DNA of 64,000 bases from Malachius bipustulatus (taxonomy: Eukaryota; Arthropoda; Insecta; Coleoptera; Melyridae), in contig OU342635.1 in assembly GCA_910589415.1 (NCBI GenBank), positions 5,890,001 to 5,954,000 of the forward strand, in the 5' to 3' direction. Shown here one piece after another: positions 11,770 through 24,392 of the stretch. The notes below the pieces were generated by a model. That model was not told the origin of the DNA, searched no databases, and worked only from the letters and a program-made list of their open reading frames with translations. How positions within the stretch are numbered: the first letter of the stretch is position 1; every line of letters starts with the position of its first letter. A program made the position numbers and the translations under genes.

Positions 11770-13590
11770 ATCACGAATAACTAGGTACTTAGGCATTGAA
11801 TGCCTAAAATAATGTCATTTTGAAACTGGAATGACAATTAAAAGGTCAACATTATGAAACGAACTAACAAAAAGTCTATTAACGTCATAAATTAATGAAA
11901 AAACAAATTCGCCCCTTAAACCGTGGCGTATTTGCATCCACCCCAAAATTCTGTTTTTCCGTTCTGATTGCGCATAATCCATGACATTTTTGGTCTAATT
12001 TTACTGGACTATAATGACTTATCCGGTTTCAAGGCGGGGTTGGCATGATCAGGTATGACTTAAGTCGAGACTTAAGTAGACTTGCATGTTGGGATTGTCC
12101 ATTAAATTGATAAATTGAATATTATATCAATAATTATTGCCCCCTTTTCAATTTCATCTTATATTTCTATTAAATATTTAATTTACACATCCTCTGCAGC
12201 TTTTATTGCTGCGTAATTCAATATCTGCATAGCACTATGCACATTAAATGCATTTGCATGATTTCAACATAAATCTGCAATAAGTGGGGAATCAGAATTT
12301 GCATAAATATGGTTTTACATGTTAATCCTCTATGTATCCGTGGATGAATTAGCACCCGGTACATTGGCAGGTAGATAAGTGATACATTGACGTTTGAAAA
12401 GCTTCCCAAGCTTATTGATCAGGAACGTTCCGGTGAAAAAACAAAAATAAGTCTCCAAGAGTGGATTCTGTTAATAATGTTCTGGTATCTTTCAATTTGA
12501 TACTGTTCAATGTCATAGAAAAAATATTTACGTTTTTTATTCGTTAATGATACAACTTGTAACGGGCATATTACTTATGTGTCTGAAGATCTGGAATGAG
12601 GAGAAAACAGGTAATAAATTCTGCCGTTGAAAGCACATCAGTAGAGCAGATCTTACTTAAAGATACCTCCAAAACTTTTTCATTATTTGTATAATAGTAA
12701 TAATTAAAGTATATTTGAATTTTTTCTTAGAATTCCACAATTACCACAGAGGGGACCACAGACGTTAAAAAAAATTAATGTCCTCATCCTCACATTTTTT
12801 ATATGTATATTTGTGATAACGTCATGGATTTTTTTCAAGTATAGCACATATCTCATTAAACGGTGTTTGCAAGATACCTACCTGTCTTAATAGTCTACCT
12901 CTCTTGGTGTTAATATAAAGATACCTGTTTTGTTTATTTAGTTGTTCAAGTTGTAAGATGCCCATCCTCAAAAATTCTTTGTTTTGATTTTTTGTTCGTA
13001 ATAGAATATGTTATTAACTTTTGTCAAGACGTTGTTTGTGCGACATTAAGAAGCAGGTTCTGAAATATTACCATACTTTAAGGCAATGTTGACAGGCAAT
13101 ATTTTTCGCTGAAAAATACCCATGCGACATTTGAAACGCCAATAAAGTGCAACCTTTCACATTAATATGCATGATGTTAATTTATTATGACCGCTTGACA
13201 ATAAAAAGGTTTTTCACTTTTAGAGGAGCCAAAAAGGTGACAAAAGGGGTAATGGTAATGGCATGTCGTGTTTTTTTTTTTTGCATCTTTGGTGGTAATG
13301 TTATAGTCTGACCTAGAATGGAGGGGCTACTATTTTTTATTTCAATATTAAAAATTATTTCGGGAAAGTTGGAACATTTCGAAAAAAAAATACTGACCCG
13401 TGATAAGTATTGTATATTCGTTTATCCGAATTTATTATAAAGGCTGTCCCAGCAAGAGTGGAAAAGTGGTTGTGTGATGGTGTAGCAATCCATTTTTGAC
13501 TATTACAGTGCAACAGAAAAAAATTATGTCAAATTTAGATTTTACACGCTTTTTGAGACATCCTTTACCTTTAACACATTACTTTTTCTC
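11770..13590. other. AT-rich stretch; one repeat fragment, no gene
   Basis: Bases 11,930-12,010 (CCCCTTAAACCGTGGCG…AATTCTGTTTTTCCGTTCTGATTGCGCATAAT…TTTTTGGTCTAATTTTA, motifs only) resemble an arm of the inverted-repeat element at 13,600-14,620. I see nothing else of note. Confidence 0.45.
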
Positions 13591-13599
13591 AGGAAAGAG

Positions 13600-14620
13600 C
13601 TTCTCGAAAGAGTTGAAAATTAGACCAGAAAAATTAGGATTTGATTGTGCAATCAAAGAGGGATTCTGTGAGTGTTGGGTGGTCGATAGTGAGCCTAAAT
13701 CCAAAAATGCGCCCTCCTCCCCCTCTTTGTGGTAAAGCCGACATTTTGGTTTTAGGGGCTGAATTTGTTTTTTGCTTTACTACGTTATTAACTTTTTATC
13801 GAAAAAAGTGTTATAACTTAATCTAAGCAGGAAAAAATTTCTTTTTCTCATATTTTGAGAAAATGTGCCTTGGCTGTGACTTTAAAATCGGATAATTTTA
13901 GAAATTTTGACGTTTTTCTTTGTTGCAATTGTGATTAAATTAAAGTCAATGTTATTACAAAAATGACAACACAAAATTCAAACTTCTTCATGTTTTTCTC
14001 GAAAATGGCTTAACAGGTTTGAAATGTAACTACACAGCAACAGAAGTAGCTTTTCAATCTTACCAAATTTCTAAATAATTATTATCTCAAAAACAAGTAG
14101 GCGGCCAATATTTAAAAAATATGAAAGAATGCAGACTACTGCGTTTTGAGAAAAAATCCATCTTCAGAGATGATGTTTTAGTTGTGTCCACGGAGACTTC
14201 TGATCTGATCCCCAAAGCTACAACAAATTTAACCTGGTAGGGATTTTGCGGGGTCCTTTGGAGATAATTTTCATTAATTACCTATTAATTACCTCTCATC
14301 AATGAATCACCAAGGTATACTTAATTAACTATTGCAAATATGAAAAGTTTGCATTTTTTTCTCCGTAAAGAAAGTTTTTACACTTTTCGATAAAAATTTA
14401 ATTGGATAAATAATAAAAAAAATTTACATCTTAAACTGCAAAAAACAAATCCATCCCCTAAATGGCGATTTTTCCACAAGAGGTTTCTTTTCACAATCGC
14501 ATTCTTGGATTTAGACTCACCAGTCACCATCGACCACCCAACACCACCACAAAATTCCGTTTTTTTTCAGTTTGATTGCATAATTGATTACATTTTTCGT
14601 CTAATTTTATCACAATTGGT
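13600..14620. repeat. Large degenerate inverted-repeat element
   Basis: The left arm (about 13,605-13,780) contains TTGGGTGGTCGATAGTGAG and CCTAAATCCAAAAATGCG. The right arm (about 14,440-14,620) contains the inverse words CATTCTTGGATTTAG, CTCACCAGTCACCATCGACC and ACCCAACACC. The arms are visibly diverged, so the element is old. The spacer is AT-rich. Plus-strand frames at 13,496-13,826 lie inside the arm and are not genes. Confidence 0.65.
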
Positions 14621-15104
14621 TTTCTTCTGTACATCAAGAGGCATTTTCTAACGTAAAACTTTTTTTTCATTTCCACCATTTCTTGCGTAGTTTTCACCAA
14701 ATTTTTTTGGTGAAATTATGGCACGTCACATACTTTTCATTCAATAAAAATTATTGTTCAAATCCGCATTTAGTTTGTGACATTTGTGGCAACTAAAAAA
14801 ACTATGGACAGATTTTTTAGATAAAAGCATAACAAACAAAAACAAACATTTAATTAACAATAAAAAAGAGAAAACGAGAAAAAACAGTGATGTACATTTT
14901 TTTCCTCAAAAGCATTTAACGCAAATGGTAGAAATGCAAGAATTGTTTTAGATTGGCAAATTCCTCTTGATGCGCAGAACGTGTTTATCAAATTTAAACA
15001 AATATAATAATTATAGATCGGTATTAAAGTTATTACTAAATAACGAAAAATTAATAAAAATAAAAAAAAAGAATATAAAAAAATCTCTCTTGAAAATGAA
15101 GTAA

Positions 15105-15554
15105 ATACAGGGTGTTTGGTAACTGGACAGCTAAAATCAAACGTCATGTAGAAAATCGTGTTGTGGACACAAAAGACAGAATAACTTTTTTCAAGATCAG
15201 GCCACACGTTAAGGAAATATTTATAAATATGTAAAACTAAGGCTATACTGTGAAAAAATCTTTTTTTTTAAGAACTGGACGGTTAAAATCGAGCGTCATG
15301 TATAAAATTGTATTTTAAATATAAAAGAAAGAATAACTTTCTTCAAGATCAGGCCTCGTTTAGGAAATATTTACAAAATTGTGGTTCAGTTACTGAATAA
15401 AACATATTTTTATTGCGGCCTTAGTTTGACATTTTTGGAGATATTTCCTAAACGAAGCTTGATATTAAAAAAAGTTTTTCCCTCTTTCAGGCTTAAAATA
15501 GGATTTTATACATGTCGTTCAATTTTCGCTGTCCAGTTACCAAACATCCTGTAT
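15105..15554. mobile_element. Inverted-repeat element with ATACAGGGTGTTTGG ends
   Basis: The left terminus ATACAGGGTGTTTGGTAACT mirrors the right terminus AGTTACCAAACATCCTGTAT. Sub-terminal words (CGTCATGTA…, AAGATCAGGCC…) also recur, in inverted or direct form. No transposase frame is present. The ACAGGGTGT terminus is shared with the elements at 15,568, 27,446, 30,882 and 33,290. Confidence 0.7.
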
Positions 15555-15567
15555 AAGACACGTGTGT

Positions 15568-16592
15568 ATACAGGGTGTTTCAAAAGATGTGTCGAAAAAT
15601 GAAGAGTGCAATTCCCTGCCTGCTTCTAAAAAAAGTTCCTATTAACACGGGTCCGCAAACGCTCCGTTTTCGAGATACAGGAAGTCAAATCAATTTTTTT
15701 TCTTCAAAATTTTGAAGATATATCAGGAGTCGTTTGAGATGTAGAACTCAACTTCATTATGTACAGATCTAGTCATTAATATTGGTTGCTTTTTGAGTCC
15801 CAATTTTATTATTCAATAAAAATTGTAGCAAATTGTATCTATTTTCATTTTGTACTGAGTGCTTTTTTCTGAAGTGAAAAATTTTTTTGTTATTTTTTTG
15901 CAAAAAAATAGATTTTAGGTAAAAATTTCTGTCAGTAAAGCTCTTATTCGTGTTCAGAGAGTGAAAAATTCTATTATCCCTTAATTTTCTCTTATTTTTC
16001 CTAATATCCCTAGTCTAATAAATGACAATGAGGGAGATTCAAGGGTTGCGCGAGTTTTTTTTTTCTAGTTGTTACAACGAGACTGGGAAAATTGACATGT
16101 TGAGAGAACATTTAAACCGTCAATGTTTTTTGCATTAATAAAAAGGCAATCTTGATCAAAAGCTCTAATGTGAACTATTTTCGAGAAAAACGACATTCTA
16201 TGATGAAATAAAATATAAAATGGAGTAGAAATGAGACATTTTTCTTTACAAAAATAAGCAGACAACATAAAAAACAACAAAAATTATAACAATTGTTGAA
16301 AAGAGCCCACTTATATCATATTGTACTTTTTTACGTTTTTTCGTTAGAGCTTTTGAGAAAGACTACCTTTTCTATGTAGAAAGAATTGCCGGTTAAAAAT
16401 GTTGTTTAAAAATGCCAGTTTTTCCAGATTCGTAGTAATTAGGAGCAAAAAAACCTCACGCAACTCTTTATCACTGTCACGTGAAAAAACAAGCAGTTCC
16501 TAAAAAATCGTAAAAAAAGGAATTTTTAACACCCTCTTTATATCCAAAATTTCACCTTTCATTTTCCAAATAAGTTTTGAAACACCCTGTAT
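15568..16592. mobile_element. Inverted-repeat element with ATACAGGGTGTTTCAAAA ends
   Basis: The termini ATACAGGGTGTTTCAAAA and TTTTGAAACACCCTGTAT are inverse to each other and about 1 kb apart. The interior carries a further inverted pair: GGTTGCGCGAG near 16,045, and CTCACGCAACTC near 16,455. The minus-strand frame 16,065-16,280 has no recognisable protein family. Confidence 0.65.
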
Positions 16593-17623
16593 ATTGAACT
16601 TTCGGTTTTATAATAATTCAAATACCTATATACACCTCCTAACAGTATGCACATCATTAATAAGGAACACATTGTACACTGAAGGAATTTTTTCTTCAAA
16701 ATATGTTACTAAGTAGAATCTCTGGTGCCTAGTATTAGTAGCATATTTTCTTGAAAGTGTAATTCTAGAAAACATCTTTTTAAGGCCCAGTGTCCATAGT
16801 AATCAATACTTATCAAGAAGATACGCCTGGAATTCTTTAGCTGCTGAGGAAACTTAAATAGGTATCATAAAATCGGTCCATATATTTTCATTCAAAATCC
16901 AGTTCTTTTAGCTTAAGTAAAGACGAAAATAAGAAACCGGGTCTTGGAAGCAGATATACGAGTACTTAACCACAAGAATAATTTATTTACAGCATAATGT
17001 TTAAAAGAAGAGGCACCGAGGTAGGAATTCTAGGGTCACATATCACATAATAGTAATAATGTAAATGCATTGGAATTAAGACGCGGTTGGATTAGGTAGA
17101 TTAAAGAATTTTTTTATAGTTTCACCATCAACCATTAAATAATTAAAATATCTATACTCTGGTATATTATTATAATTCAATAGGACAGCAGGTAGGTGTA
17201 GTAGAGCTAGACATACGATAAATAATCATTATACCAGGTAGGTATTACTTATACGACGAATAGGTGTAAGGTGTAATGTACTTTCGACTCGGAGTACTGT
17301 TAATAACCCATCTTATTATGAATGAATACATTTACATAACGTTTAAACGCTTTAGGAGAACTGTTTAAAGTATACTGTAAGTTTATTGAAGAGATTATTG
17401 TCCTTCACAAAAAATTGATTTAATAGCCGTCTTATGGGAAACCGTTACATACCTAATAACATGTTGTAAGTTTATAAAATTGAAACGCTTATTTTGTAGG
17501 TAAACGATTTTTTTCGGTTTTGGGTTTCTGGTTTGCAAAAACTGCGCGGAAAAGTTCACTAATTAATTATGCGATATTAAAATTAACAATAAAAATTTAT
17601 AATCAACACAATTTTTTATGCAT
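16593..17623. other. AT-rich stretch without a supportable gene
   Basis: I see no coding or RNA-gene signal. TAGGTA words recur near 17,190-17,270. Confidence 0.5.
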
Positions 17624-18888
17624 ATACATACAATGTGTAATGTGTCCCAGATTCGCGTCTCTATACAGGGATCTCAGCTCCTATTACACTTACATCAAAG
17701 GTTAAATGGGGAAAGTTTTAGGGGAAACATTGTGCATTCGATAACCGGTTTCAGATTTACGATCGGTCGATTGGTTTTGGAAATATCGGCCAAAAACCGA
17801 AAATGGTGGATTTTGTTTTTCGCAAATAAGTCCGAAACGGTTAATTTGACAGCTGTCAAAATGTGACATTATTAGGACACGTTTTTAAGACGAATAAGAT
17901 AGCGTGTATGACAGGTGTCAATCATCTTTTGTTATTCCGCAACCCGCCTCAACTTTCGTTTTTCTTATGACCGCCATGTTGGATTTTTCCCTTTTTGAAC
18001 TCAATTTATTTTTCTGATACTACACTACGAGTTATAATTTTTTTTAAATCCAATATGGCGTCCATACGAAGAAAAGATAAGAACTAACGATTTTTCGCCA
18101 TCTTAAAATGCTTGAGACTCGAAAATTGTTTTTGTATTCCTTGTTGAAAAGTGTCCTAACAATTAATATGGCGAAAAATCGATATCTATTTTTTCTTCTT
18201 ATGGCCGCCATATTGGATTTTTAAAAATATTATAACTCATAGGGCCGGTTGTTCAAACGTTAATTAAAAATTTTCAGATAATTACTGATTTTAAAATGCC
18301 CTGTACTATCGAACCATTGGTCTGATATTGCTGAAAATGGATTCTGCTCCTTTTAAGAAGCGTTAATTATTGATTAAAAATACAAGATCATTAATTATAT
18401 TCGCCGTATTTTCAAAATTTGCAATTTAAAATCAGTAATTATCTTAAAATTTTTAATTGACGTTTGAACAACCGACCCATAGTGTTATACATCTTAGTAA
18501 TCAGAAAAATAAATTGCGTTCAAAAAGTGAAAAATCCAACATGGCGGTCATAAGAAAAACGAAAGTTGAGGCGGGTTGCGGAATAACAAAAGACGATTGA
18601 CACCTGTCATACACGCTATCTTATTCGTCTTAAAAAAGTGTCCGAATAATGTCACATTTTGACAGCTGTCAAATTAACCGTTTCGCACTTATTTGGAAAA
18701 AACAAAATCCGCCATTTTCGGTTTTTGGCCGATATTTCCAAAACCAATTGACCGTTCGTAAATCTGAAACCGGTTATCGAATTCACAAAGTTTCCCCTAA
18801 AACTTTCCCCATTTAACCTTTGCTGTAAGTGTAATAGGAGCCGAGATCCCTGTATAGAGACGCGAATCTGGGACACATTGTACATATA
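17624..18888. mobile_element. Long palindromic element (arms about 400 bp) carrying a nested MITE
   Basis: The left arm starts at about 17,635 with AATGTGTCCCAGATTCGCGT, and the right arm ends near 18,880 with its inverse (ACGCGAATCTGGGACACATT). Matching blocks include ACCTTTGATGTAAGTGTAAT-type sequence, TTTTGACAGCTGTCAAA and AACCCGCCTCAACTTTCG. The arms encode near-identical mirror frames (17,618-17,866 plus and 18,652-18,885 minus). This is what a palindrome gives and is not evidence of a protein. The centre is interrupted by the separate element at 18,242-18,480. Confidence 0.8.
18242..18480. mobile_element. Nested MITE (GGCCGGTTGTTCAAACG ends) inside the palindrome
   Basis: The left end GGGCCGGTTGTTCAAACGTT is mirrored by the right end AACGTTTGAACAACCG-type sequence (18,461-18,478), with matching inner words TTTTCAGATAATTACTGATT and AATCAGTAATTATCTTAAAA. 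A diverged relative (GAGCCGGTTGCACGAACG…TAATTACTGTTACTGATTTTA) occurs near 23,365-23,430. There is no ORF. Confidence 0.75.
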
Positions 18889-18977
18889 GTGATGGTGAAT
18901 TAAATTTAATTATTATTTTACTATAATGTCTTGAAATAACTTAACAGCTCATTATCAGAAGTTCCAAGTGAAACTAA

Positions 18978-19194
18978 CAGCCAGTATTATAAAGATCCAT
19001 TAAGTTAACGGGCAGATTTCTGTGACTGGTTTTAAAGCTAATATCGACGTCAACTGACTTTTATTAACATTTTTGTAATTCCTTTAATGCCACGAATCAC
19101 TAAATTGCTATATTTTCCACCCAGAGTCGACAATTTATCTAGAAACGGCCTCAGAAATCTGCCCGTTAACTTAATGAGTCTTTATAATACTGAC
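18978..19194. mobile_element. MITE with CAGTATTATAAAGA…TCTTTATAATACTG ends
   Basis: Left CAGTATTATAAAGATCCATT and AAGTTAACGGGCAGATTTCT are mirrored on the right by AGAAATCTGCCCGTTAACTT and AATGAGTCTTTATAATACTG. The total is about 215 bp with no coding capacity. Confidence 0.75.
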
Positions 19195-19442
19195 TGTAAG
19201 TCGATTTAGGGTAAAGAGGGGGAATGCCGACCATTTAAGCATATTTGTCCATAAAATCATACTAAAACAAAATGGTGACTTGAAAACCAGCGTAAATGAA
19301 ACAATATAGGTAGGGTACTAAAATCATATTCATTATTAAAATATAATATAAAAAATTGTATTGCTAAAATAAAAATAAAAATGTTGTAATGGCCGGCATT
19401 TCCCGAACGAGTGGTGAAACCGGTAGCATCCAGAAATCCCGG

Positions 19443-21150
19443 TCAAGATTCACAAACAAAAACTTCTTTTCTTTTGATGTCTGCACAAGCCTTATGTGCC
19501 CATAGGCCACATGCTGCGCATCTTAAGTCTTAACCATATTTCACCGTTTTTAGCAATACGATCACCGCATACGATACAAATATCTTCAGTTACTTTTTTA
19601 TCTATGTCATCTCCTTCAAATGGTTCATCATTTTTCTTGGTTCTCTCTTTTTTAAATTTTAAGGTCCTGTGTCTTAAAGCCGTTCCTTTGGGCTTTCTCA
19701 ACTGTCTCCAGCTTTTTAGTGTTCCTGTTTTTTCCTTTTCTTCTAAGATTTCTTCTAATGGTGTGGCAGTGAATATAATAGAATGCTGCTTTGTAGCCTT
19801 TCTTTCTTTCTTTTTTCGAGCGAGCTGGTGGCCATTTCGGGACTCTTCTCCTTCTTCCTATTTTCTTCTCGCATTTTGTTCTCGTTAGTCTTGCTCCAGG
19901 TAGTGCTTTGGCACATCTCTCCCGCTTTGGGAAAGACCAGATTACAAACCTACGGGAGAGACTTTCTCACACCAGAGGACCTGGACCTTAACAACAGTCA
20001 AGATGGTCAGCTTCCTTAAAGAGGCTGACCTGATGGGGTTAATGTGGTAACTGTGAGCCACAAGAGACCTTCGGTCGCAGTGAGGGTGTCACAATGGCCC
20101 ACCCACGATAAATCTAATCTAAATTTAATATAATCCAGGTAGTGCTGCAGTATGGTCTTAGTATGTTTTCTGCCGGTGAGAAATCTGCTTCGGTAAAAAT
20201 ATCAGGGCTTAAGGGGAATATACCGGTTTCGCTAAAACCTTTGATAGCTTTTTTAGGTGTAGCTACCCTGCTGAAAGTCTGTTAAACAATTCCACTATTT
20301 TGTTTGGATGAGGAATTTGCCACACGCTGATGGGAGGTGTGCGGTGGAATAATTAGCACGACAATACCGTTATTTCTACAGAAATTGTAAGCTTGAAGCT
20401 TACAATGGGTGACATGGTTCTTCATAACCAAAAGTACTGGGTCTTCTTTCGACGATTTTACAAAACTGTGGAAACGCTTTAGCCAGACTAAAAAGAGTTC
20501 CTCAGTGATTCAGCCATTATCGGAACATTCACAAATTGCACCTGGTGGCCCATTCCGTTTTAATTGTGGCGACATTATTTTCCCGGGCGAACTGATAAAA
20601 CACATTACCGTCCTTGTTTCTACTTTTTCCCAGCTTGTCACAAACCCAATTCTCTTTTGTCTCTTTTTTGCAAATATCTTATTCGGGCGTTGCACAGTTG
20701 AGAACCCAGACTCTGAGATTTTCCCAGAATATAGACACCTCCTCTCGATCGAAGGCCGTAATTTTGTTCAGACTTGTAACCTCAGGTTTTCTCACTACAA
20801 TATTATGGCGAGACATGAAGCCTGCTGCCCAATCATTACCGGCCTCTTCTTTTTCCGAGCTAAAAGGCGTTTTTAAATTATTTTCTTTTACATAAATGAA
20901 AGCACATTTACTTTTTTGATGTGACACCAAAAAAAAAGACTGCCCCACTTTTTAACTTGATCTGAAAGTTCTGTTTCAGCTGCGGCTGAAAAAAATGGTT
21001 TCCGCCCACCATTGAAGGTCCAGAAACATTTTTTTTTCTTCTTTTTTGAATAGTTGTTCTGGGAATATTAAATCTTATAGCAGCTTGTCTCTCTGATAAC
21101 AGTGATAACCCATTGGCATCTCCGTAGATCTATGCTTGGCAATCTTGGCA
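19443..21150 (-). pseudogene. Decayed pogo/Tigger-like (Jerky-type) DDE transposase
   Basis: Minus-strand fragments appear in the right order for this family. An N-terminal helix-turn-helix reads AAIRFNIPRTTIQKR (about 21,090-21,045). A second DNA-binding region includes GNDWAAGFMSRH and VRKPEVTSL (about 20,845-20,770). A late DDE-region tract includes AIKGFSETGIFPLSPDIF (about 20,255-20,200). A C-terminal Cys/His finger is split by a frameshift: CIVCGDRIAKNGEIWLR, then WAHKACADIKRKEVFVCES, with a stop at 19,443-19,445. Between them are many stops and frameshifts, so it is inactive. A separate element is inserted at 19,908-20,134. Confidence 0.8.
19896..20146 (+). mobile_element. 5'-truncated LINE 3' end inserted in the pogo-like pseudogene
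   Basis: The 12-bp direct repeat CCAGGTAGTGCT at 19,896-19,907 and 20,135-20,146 brackets a 227-bp insert. The insert ends in an A/T-rich repeat tail (AATCTAATCTAAATTTAA). Its 5' part reads like the last residues of a LINE RNase H region (GKTRLQTYGRDFLTPEDLDL, with a frameshift later), followed by a short GC-richer 3' UTR. A long target duplication, 5' truncation and repetitive tail fit target-primed insertion. Confidence 0.7.
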
Positions 21151-23597
21151 TTCAACATTCAACTGCAATAATCTTCTAAACTATAAGGTTAGGCGACGTT
21201 TATAAAGAGTACCTTTTTTGTAGAAAATAAGTCGACCAATCTGCGCTGGGTATTTAAAAATGCTTAGTTCCATTGGCGTAGAAGTTTAAAGGGATGGATT
21301 AACGTCATGGTAGTTTTAGTATTGTACTTTTTGTCCCATAAAACCATAACGTCATACCAAATTTCATCAAAATCTTTGGTATCCCTAACGGCAAAACAAA
21401 GCAACTTAAGACTTAGAAAGTTGACTTAAATCGACTTAGTTTCACCCGAGGGTCATTTGGTAGTAAGTACGTATTCACTTAATTATTGTAATACTTAATT
21501 ATTTTTGGATCAATAATAATAATTATTGTTCTAATTACGTAAATTACGTAACGAAAAAATGATTTTAACAGTAACGATGAGCCAAAAAAATTCCTGAATT
21601 GATAATTAAGTAATCCTGCGGTAATTTGCGATTAATTTCTCTAATGGGGAAGTGGCGCTGAGTTCTCTATTGTGATTTGTGACTCACCTTAAACCTTATA
21701 AATGCTAAATGACTGTGTTCAGAGTTCAAAGCCCCATACCATAAGCTGTCATATAAATCGTTGGATAAGAAACAATAATGTTTTTTATGATGATTCAACC
21801 CAACTCAGATTCATCGTCTAAATATTCAACATTGTCTTTCCGATTGCAAAAAAATATGGGCAAGGACAATAATATCTAAGGTATTTTTTATTATTTAAAT
21901 TTTAAATTTAAAATTCGCCGTCACGACGACATTCTTGGGGAAAACAAACAAGTTCCTACATTACATAGGTAGGTACACACTTTGATTTGACTTCTTTGAA
22001 CAAGCCGATGCCATGATATAATCTCATTAAAATTACACATTACTATTTGCATACCTAATATAATTCAAAAATGAACAAAAAAGTTTACATTTTACTTCCA
22101 GAAGTATTTTAGGTGTATCTTCAAAGTATTTTTTCTGCAATACATCGTAACTTTACCTGGGGGAAATAAAATAAAATGAAAAGATTATTTTTTTTCAATT
22201 ATTTAAAAGATACTTTTTTAATCTCCATCTCAACTTACAGGGGGAAATACCAGTAATTGTTTTTTTTTACCCACCATATAAGCACAAGAGTATTCCCCAA
22301 AATTTGAATTTTTTACATATAAGTGCAAAAATTGTTAAATTGTTTAATTTTTTCAAGATTTTTTTAATGTTAGAAGTTAGTTTAGGTATTTTTTAACATT
22401 TACCTATTTGAAAAGAAAATGATATAATTAGGACAATGTTTAGTGAGAATTTTATTACGCAACTACCTATAACTTGAAAACAAATTTATAAATAATCCGG
22501 GAATTTATAGTACATTTCTACAGAATCACTCTGTATACCGCTATTATCTTTTACATGAACAGCGACGATGCATTTACTGATTTTTTATAGCCCTCATGAC
22601 TGACAAAAATTATTATACAAATGTGGGTATTGAGGTATTATCTATATCTAAAAAAAATATAATTATAAAATATAAAATAAAAATATAAATAACATAAAAT
22701 AAATATAAAATCAATAAAAAATTATATATAAAATATACCTAATGGACACATTCCTCAAAAATAATTATTGTCCTAACCTATGTCGTATTTCTTTACTTAT
22801 ACAAAAAATTCTGTGAAAAATTAATATAACTCTGGGCAGTAGAAATTGTTTTATAAATAAATTCAAAATTTGATGTAGTTAAACAAAAGCTCCACTTACT
22901 AAGAGAATTTTAATAATACCTACCACTTTTCGATTTTGAGAAGTTTTTCTTTCTTTACTATGTAGGAGGTGCAGGGAGAACACTAAATTATAGTTTCATT
23001 TCTCTACTTACAACTTCTACTTCCATAAAGCAAACCTTATTTTTTAACAGCGCAGAATCCCAAACCAACTGAACATTCTCTGAGAAAAAGCTACACAATC
23101 AGATTGTTTAGCTATCTATTTGATCCTGGCCTAAACCAAATATTTGCGCTATGATTTGATGAAACATTTAAATTCATGAAATTAGTGAGCTGTACAATTA
23201 ATATTGATTTTTCATATTATAATATTCTGTCAAAAAATGTGTTCTGTTATGTTAAAACAATATCCTAAGATAAAGCAACTATTAATACATCTCAAAATTT
23301 GGAATTTTTTTTATGTGGCATCTACAAAAATCAATTATTTAAATAAATAAAAATAAAAGACTGAGAGCCGGTTGCACGAACGTAAATTAACAATTTGTCA
23401 TATAATTACTGTTACTGATTTTATAATGGAGTTATCAAAATATTGCTGTGATTGCTGAGATTAACGTTTTTCCTTTGTAGGTACAGAGGATCATTCTTTG
23501 ATCATACATCAACAAAATCTGCATCAGCAAAATATTTATTAGTTTTCTCAATTTTATGAGTAATTAATTCCAAATTAGACTGAAAATGTCAGAAATT
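21151..23597. other. Very AT-rich stretch without a supportable gene
   Basis: There are long A/T runs, including TATAAAATATAAA repeats near 22,660-22,740. A MITE-like fragment at 23,365-23,430 resembles the nested element at 18,242. No gene is seen. Confidence 0.5.
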
Positions 23598-24163
23598 CCC
23601 ACTGAGCAAGAATACGTTGCAGCAACATTTACTAAACGTTTCAATGTCAGCTTGCAATGTTGCATATAAGTTACAAATGGCCTCCCACAATGTTCCTGCA
23701 ATGTTGAAACGGCCGTGCAGTAACATTGCTCTCGCAACATTGCAAAGCGTAACATTGCGAGAATGATAGAAAAGTAACGTTGCCTCAATTTTACAATCGA
23801 AATATTGCAGCAAGGTTACCAATGAATCTTATCTGCTATGTATGAAGTATAATGTTACAGGAACATTGTCAGTGATGATTGCTGAAATATAGCAATTATT
23901 ATTTTGCAGAGAGGTTGCTGTTACAATCTCACAGGTACGTTTACGTCGTGTTTTAACTGAAACATTGCAAGGAGTTTTTTTATAAACCTTGTAGGGATAT
24001 TGTTAATGTATTATTCCTGAAATGTTTGAATAGTGCTATTGCTGGAAGGTTTTTTTATAAACCTTGCCGGAACATTGTTAATGTATTATTCCTGAAATGT
24101 TTGAATAGTGCTATTGCTGAAAGGTTTTTTTATAAACCTTGCCGGAATATTGTTTATGTATTC
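23598..24163. repeat. GCAACATTGC-rich element with a 75-bp tandem repeat
   Basis: The start CCCACTGAGCAAG matches, in inverse, the end of the element finishing at 35,339. The first half is dense in GCAATGTTGC/GCAACATT words. The second half (about 23,955-24,163) has nearly three copies of a roughly 75-bp unit containing GGTTTTTTTATAAACCTTG and TGTATTATTCCTGAAATG. The small plus-strand frame at 24,026-24,226 is repeat-derived. Confidence 0.65.
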
Positions 24164-24392
24164 CCAAGTAACACAACAGTTTCATCTAAAAGATGTATTT
24201 TTTACGTCCAGCACATACGTCTATAGACGGTAGTTTGTAGACTATAATTTAGAAGCAAAATGTCTACGATTCCTACGATATGTATTTATGAGACGTCTTA
24301 TTACATATCTATGAGACGTCTACAATATGTATCTTTGAGATGACGACACTTTGCGTCTATGGGACGTCTATAATATGCATTGATGAAACATC
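24164..24392. repeat. Repeat tract of ATGAGACGTCT units
   Basis: The palindromic word AGACGTCT and variants recur about every 30-35 bases with ATATGTAT between them (for example TATGAGACGTCTACAATATG). The tract begins CCCAAGTAACAC and is cut off at 24,393, where the palindromic element inserts. Confidence 0.6.

Noticed and set aside
17618..18885. Two near-identical proteins on opposite strands (NVSQIRVSIQGS…)
   Set aside because: They are the two arms of one palindrome read outward, so the similarity is structural rather than a gene pair.
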